Positions 3,871 through 5,399 of a stretch of 5,399 nucleotides of DNA are shown here, one piece after another. This DNA is from Bacteroidales bacterium (lineage in GTDB: Bacteria > Bacteroidota > Bacteroidia > Bacteroidales > ML635J-15). Every line of letters starts with the position of its first letter. The stretch's first letter is position 1. The stretch is taken from NCBI GenBank assembly GCA_028696755.1, contig JAQVGK010000267.1:1-5399 (forward strand), given 5' to 3'. The notes under the pieces were generated by a model. That model saw only the letters and a list, made by a program, of their open reading frames with translations, was not told where the DNA came from and did not search any database. Both the position numbers and the translations under genes were made by a program.

Positions 3871-5399
3871 TTAGAATGGGTATCCAATACCAAAATTAAA
3901 AGTAAAATCGCTTAATTCAAAAGTTTTAAAAGTACCAAACCAACGTTCGCCAAGAGGAAGAGTTGGATCGTGAAGAGGCACACCAAAATCGAAACGAATG
4001 ATAAAAAACGAAAGGTCGATGCGTGTTCCAAATCCTGTACCGATTGCAAACTCGTTATAAAAGCGATACATATTAAACAAAGCGCCAGCACGGTTATCGT
4101 TTTTATCAATAGCCCAAATATTTCCAGCATCGAGAAAAACAGCCCCGTTTATGAAAGAAATCAGCGGGAATCGATATTCAAGATTTAGAAGCAACTTCAT
4201 ATCCCCTATCTGGTCGTAACCACGAGTTGGATTTGAGTATGAACCAGGTCCAATCGAGCGAACGTGCCATGCTCTAAGGTCGTTTGCTCCACCTATAAAA
4301 TACTTTTTAATAAATGGCAAACCAGTGGTCGAGTTTCCATAAGGTAGACCAACACCAATAAAACCACGATAGACCAAACTACGCTTTTCGTCAAAAACTT
4401 GATAGTATCGATAATCAATATCAGCCTTAACAAATTGAGCGAACTCGACACCCATAAAACGGTACGATCCATCTTCGGGTTCGATATTTGCGACTTTATA
4501 GGCAAGAGATGGCAGATTTCCGCTCGTTTCCACATTTAGCCACAAGTACGAAAAACTGCGCGATTTAGTTAGACTTTGGTTATTAAACATCAGGTCGTAG
4601 CTTAATACTGTCAACAACTGATCCTGATATGAATATCTAATAAACAAATTTTGAATCTGCTCTTGAAACACTGGATTAAAATCAAATATTTTCACCGAGT
4701 ACAGCTCAATTGGATTTACATAATGCGTAAAGTTCTTGTTTTTTCCACCCTTCCAAAAATATCCAAAGCTAGCGCTTGCAATAGAACGAGTATAATCGGG
4801 ACGTTGCTGATAGTTAAATGAAGCAGCAATCTGAGTTTTTGGGTTATGATTTTTTACAAATTCGGTATTTTCCCAAAATGGAATCATCAGTTTAGGAATG
4901 TTCAGCTTCATCTCACCACCATATTCCAAAGTGTTAAAAAGTTTCGTCTGCTCCACACCTTCTTCTGCTTTTAAAGTTTGGAAAGCAAGAGTTCCTTTTA
5001 CCGAAAAAATTTGAGCTCCTTTAGCAACATTTTTATTACTATATGACACCACTCCAGCCATACCAATATTACCCGAAGTATTATTGCCTTCAAGCTCGAG
5101 AGTATAAGATTGTTTTACCAAAGGTGTAAGATAAACATGTACATCCAGATATTTTTCTTTTTGCGTATCGAGATACACATCCTCCGAAGCATTTAGTTTA
5201 ATGTTTATAAGTTTAAACTGCTTTAAGTTGGATAGATGGCTGTGAGTTTTTTCAACATTTTCGATATTATATCTGTCCGAAGGCTTTAAAAAACATGATT
5301 GCAGAAAAACAGAAGGCTTAATTCTTAATTTATTTCTATAGATGATATTTAAGCCATCAACAAAAACAGTATCAAGTTCCGAAAGATATTCTTCAGGTT
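3871..5399 (-). CDS. tamL: TamL-like Omp85 outer-membrane assembly protein (N-terminal part outside window)
   Basis: The frame is open to the right edge on the minus strand, so the gene enters from outside; about 508 C-terminal residues are visible. The first visible part is the end of a POTRA domain, with PSDRYNIENVEKTHSHLSNL and then FKLINIKL (coded at about 5203-5286). YLDVHVYLTPL, then the start of a 16-strand Omp85 barrel, follow. The barrel carries the surface-antigen signature YFIGGANDLRAW (R-A-W codons at 4267-4275) followed by VRSIGPG. The chain ends FNFGIGYPF with a terminal Phe, fitting a BamA-type beta-signal. The downstream part FRFDFGVPLHDPTLPLGERW is typical of Bacteroidota TamL. 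Family knowledge: TamL is a lipoprotein relative of TamA thought to insert outer-membrane proteins; its lipobox would lie outside the window. A GTG at 5176-5178 is not the true start, since the POTRA homology runs on above it. Confidence 0.88.
   Translation of the reverse strand, partial: PEEYLSELDTVFVDGLNIIYRNKLRIKPSVFLQSCFLKPSDRYNIENVEKTHSHLSNLKQFKLINIKLNASEDVYLDTQKEKYLDVHVYLTPLVKQSYTLELEGNNTSGNIGMAGVVSYSNKNVAKGAQIFSVKGTLAFQTLKAEEGVEQTKLFNTLEYGGEMKLNIPKLMIPFWENTEFVKNHNPKTQIAASFNYQQRPDYTRSIASASFGYFWKGGKNKNFTHYVNPIELYSVKIFDFNPVFQEQIQNLFIRYSYQDQLLTVLSYDLMFNNQSLTKSRSFSYLWLNVETSGNLPSLAYKVANIEPEDGSYRFMGVEFAQFVKADIDYRYYQVFDEKRSLVYRGFIGVGLPYGNSTTGLPFIKKYFIGGANDLRAWHVRSIGPGSYSNPTRGYDQIGDMKLLLNLEYRFPLISFINGAVFLDAGNIWAIDKNDNRAGALFNMYRFYNEFAIGTGFGTRIDLSFFIIRFDFGVPLHDPTLPLGERWFGTFKTFELSDFTFNFGIGYPF

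Noticed and set aside
3970..4535. Short open frames within the TamL-like gene on both strands
   Set aside because: They lie fully inside a strongly identified gene and show no family features.
5176..5178. GTG as the start of the TamL-like protein
   Set aside because: The frame stays open to the right edge, and the residues above the GTG (YNIENVEKT, FKLINIKL) read as POTRA sequence, so the gene continues outside the window.

Overview
The window looks like a chromosomal segment of an AT-rich member of the Bacteroidota. Four signs point there: a TonB-dependent receptor C-terminus, an outer-membrane assembly protein of the Bacteroidota TamL type, a perfect TAnnTTTG -7 promoter element before a tRNA gene, and no Shine-Dalgarno sequences before the starts. 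The genus cannot be read from the sequence.

Layout, left to right. (1) 1-648, plus strand: the C-terminal end of a TonB-dependent outer-membrane receptor, cut by the window edge. (2) 649-912: a spacer holding a long imperfect hairpin repeat (673-780), a GC-rich island (781-840) and the promoter of the next gene. (3) 913-994: tRNA-Leu(UAG), followed closely by a hairpin with a T-run (999-1039). (4) 1077-2423: trigger factor (tig), the ribosome-associated chaperone, ending in a clear intrinsic terminator (2446-2480). (5) 2481-2829: a gene-free spacer with a nested palindrome whose outer arms are built from 7-bp GCATGGR units, then a 14-bp tandem duplication. (6) 2830-3189: a small protein matching the eukaryotic 14-kDa phosphohistidine phosphatase (PHPT1/Janus/Ocnus) fold, with the catalytic His and an active-site Lys in place. 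(7) 3189-3324: a third, different inverted-repeat element that fills the convergent gap and touches both flanking stop codons. (8) 3323-3853, minus strand: a secreted, probably outer-membrane, small beta-barrel protein of unknown function. (9) 3871-5399, minus strand: the POTRA end and full beta-barrel of a TamL-like Omp85 protein, cut by the right edge. Genes 8 and 9 are 17 nt apart and probably form one operon, read from 9 to 8.

The genes do not form one pathway. Three of the five proteins belong to the outer envelope: the receptor, the TamL-like assembly factor and the small barrel. Trigger factor and the tRNA belong to translation. The PHPT1-like protein stands alone. No defence system, phage, transposase or CRISPR array is present. 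The most unusual content is the PHPT1-like gene and the three unrelated palindromic elements, one in each major intergenic spacer.
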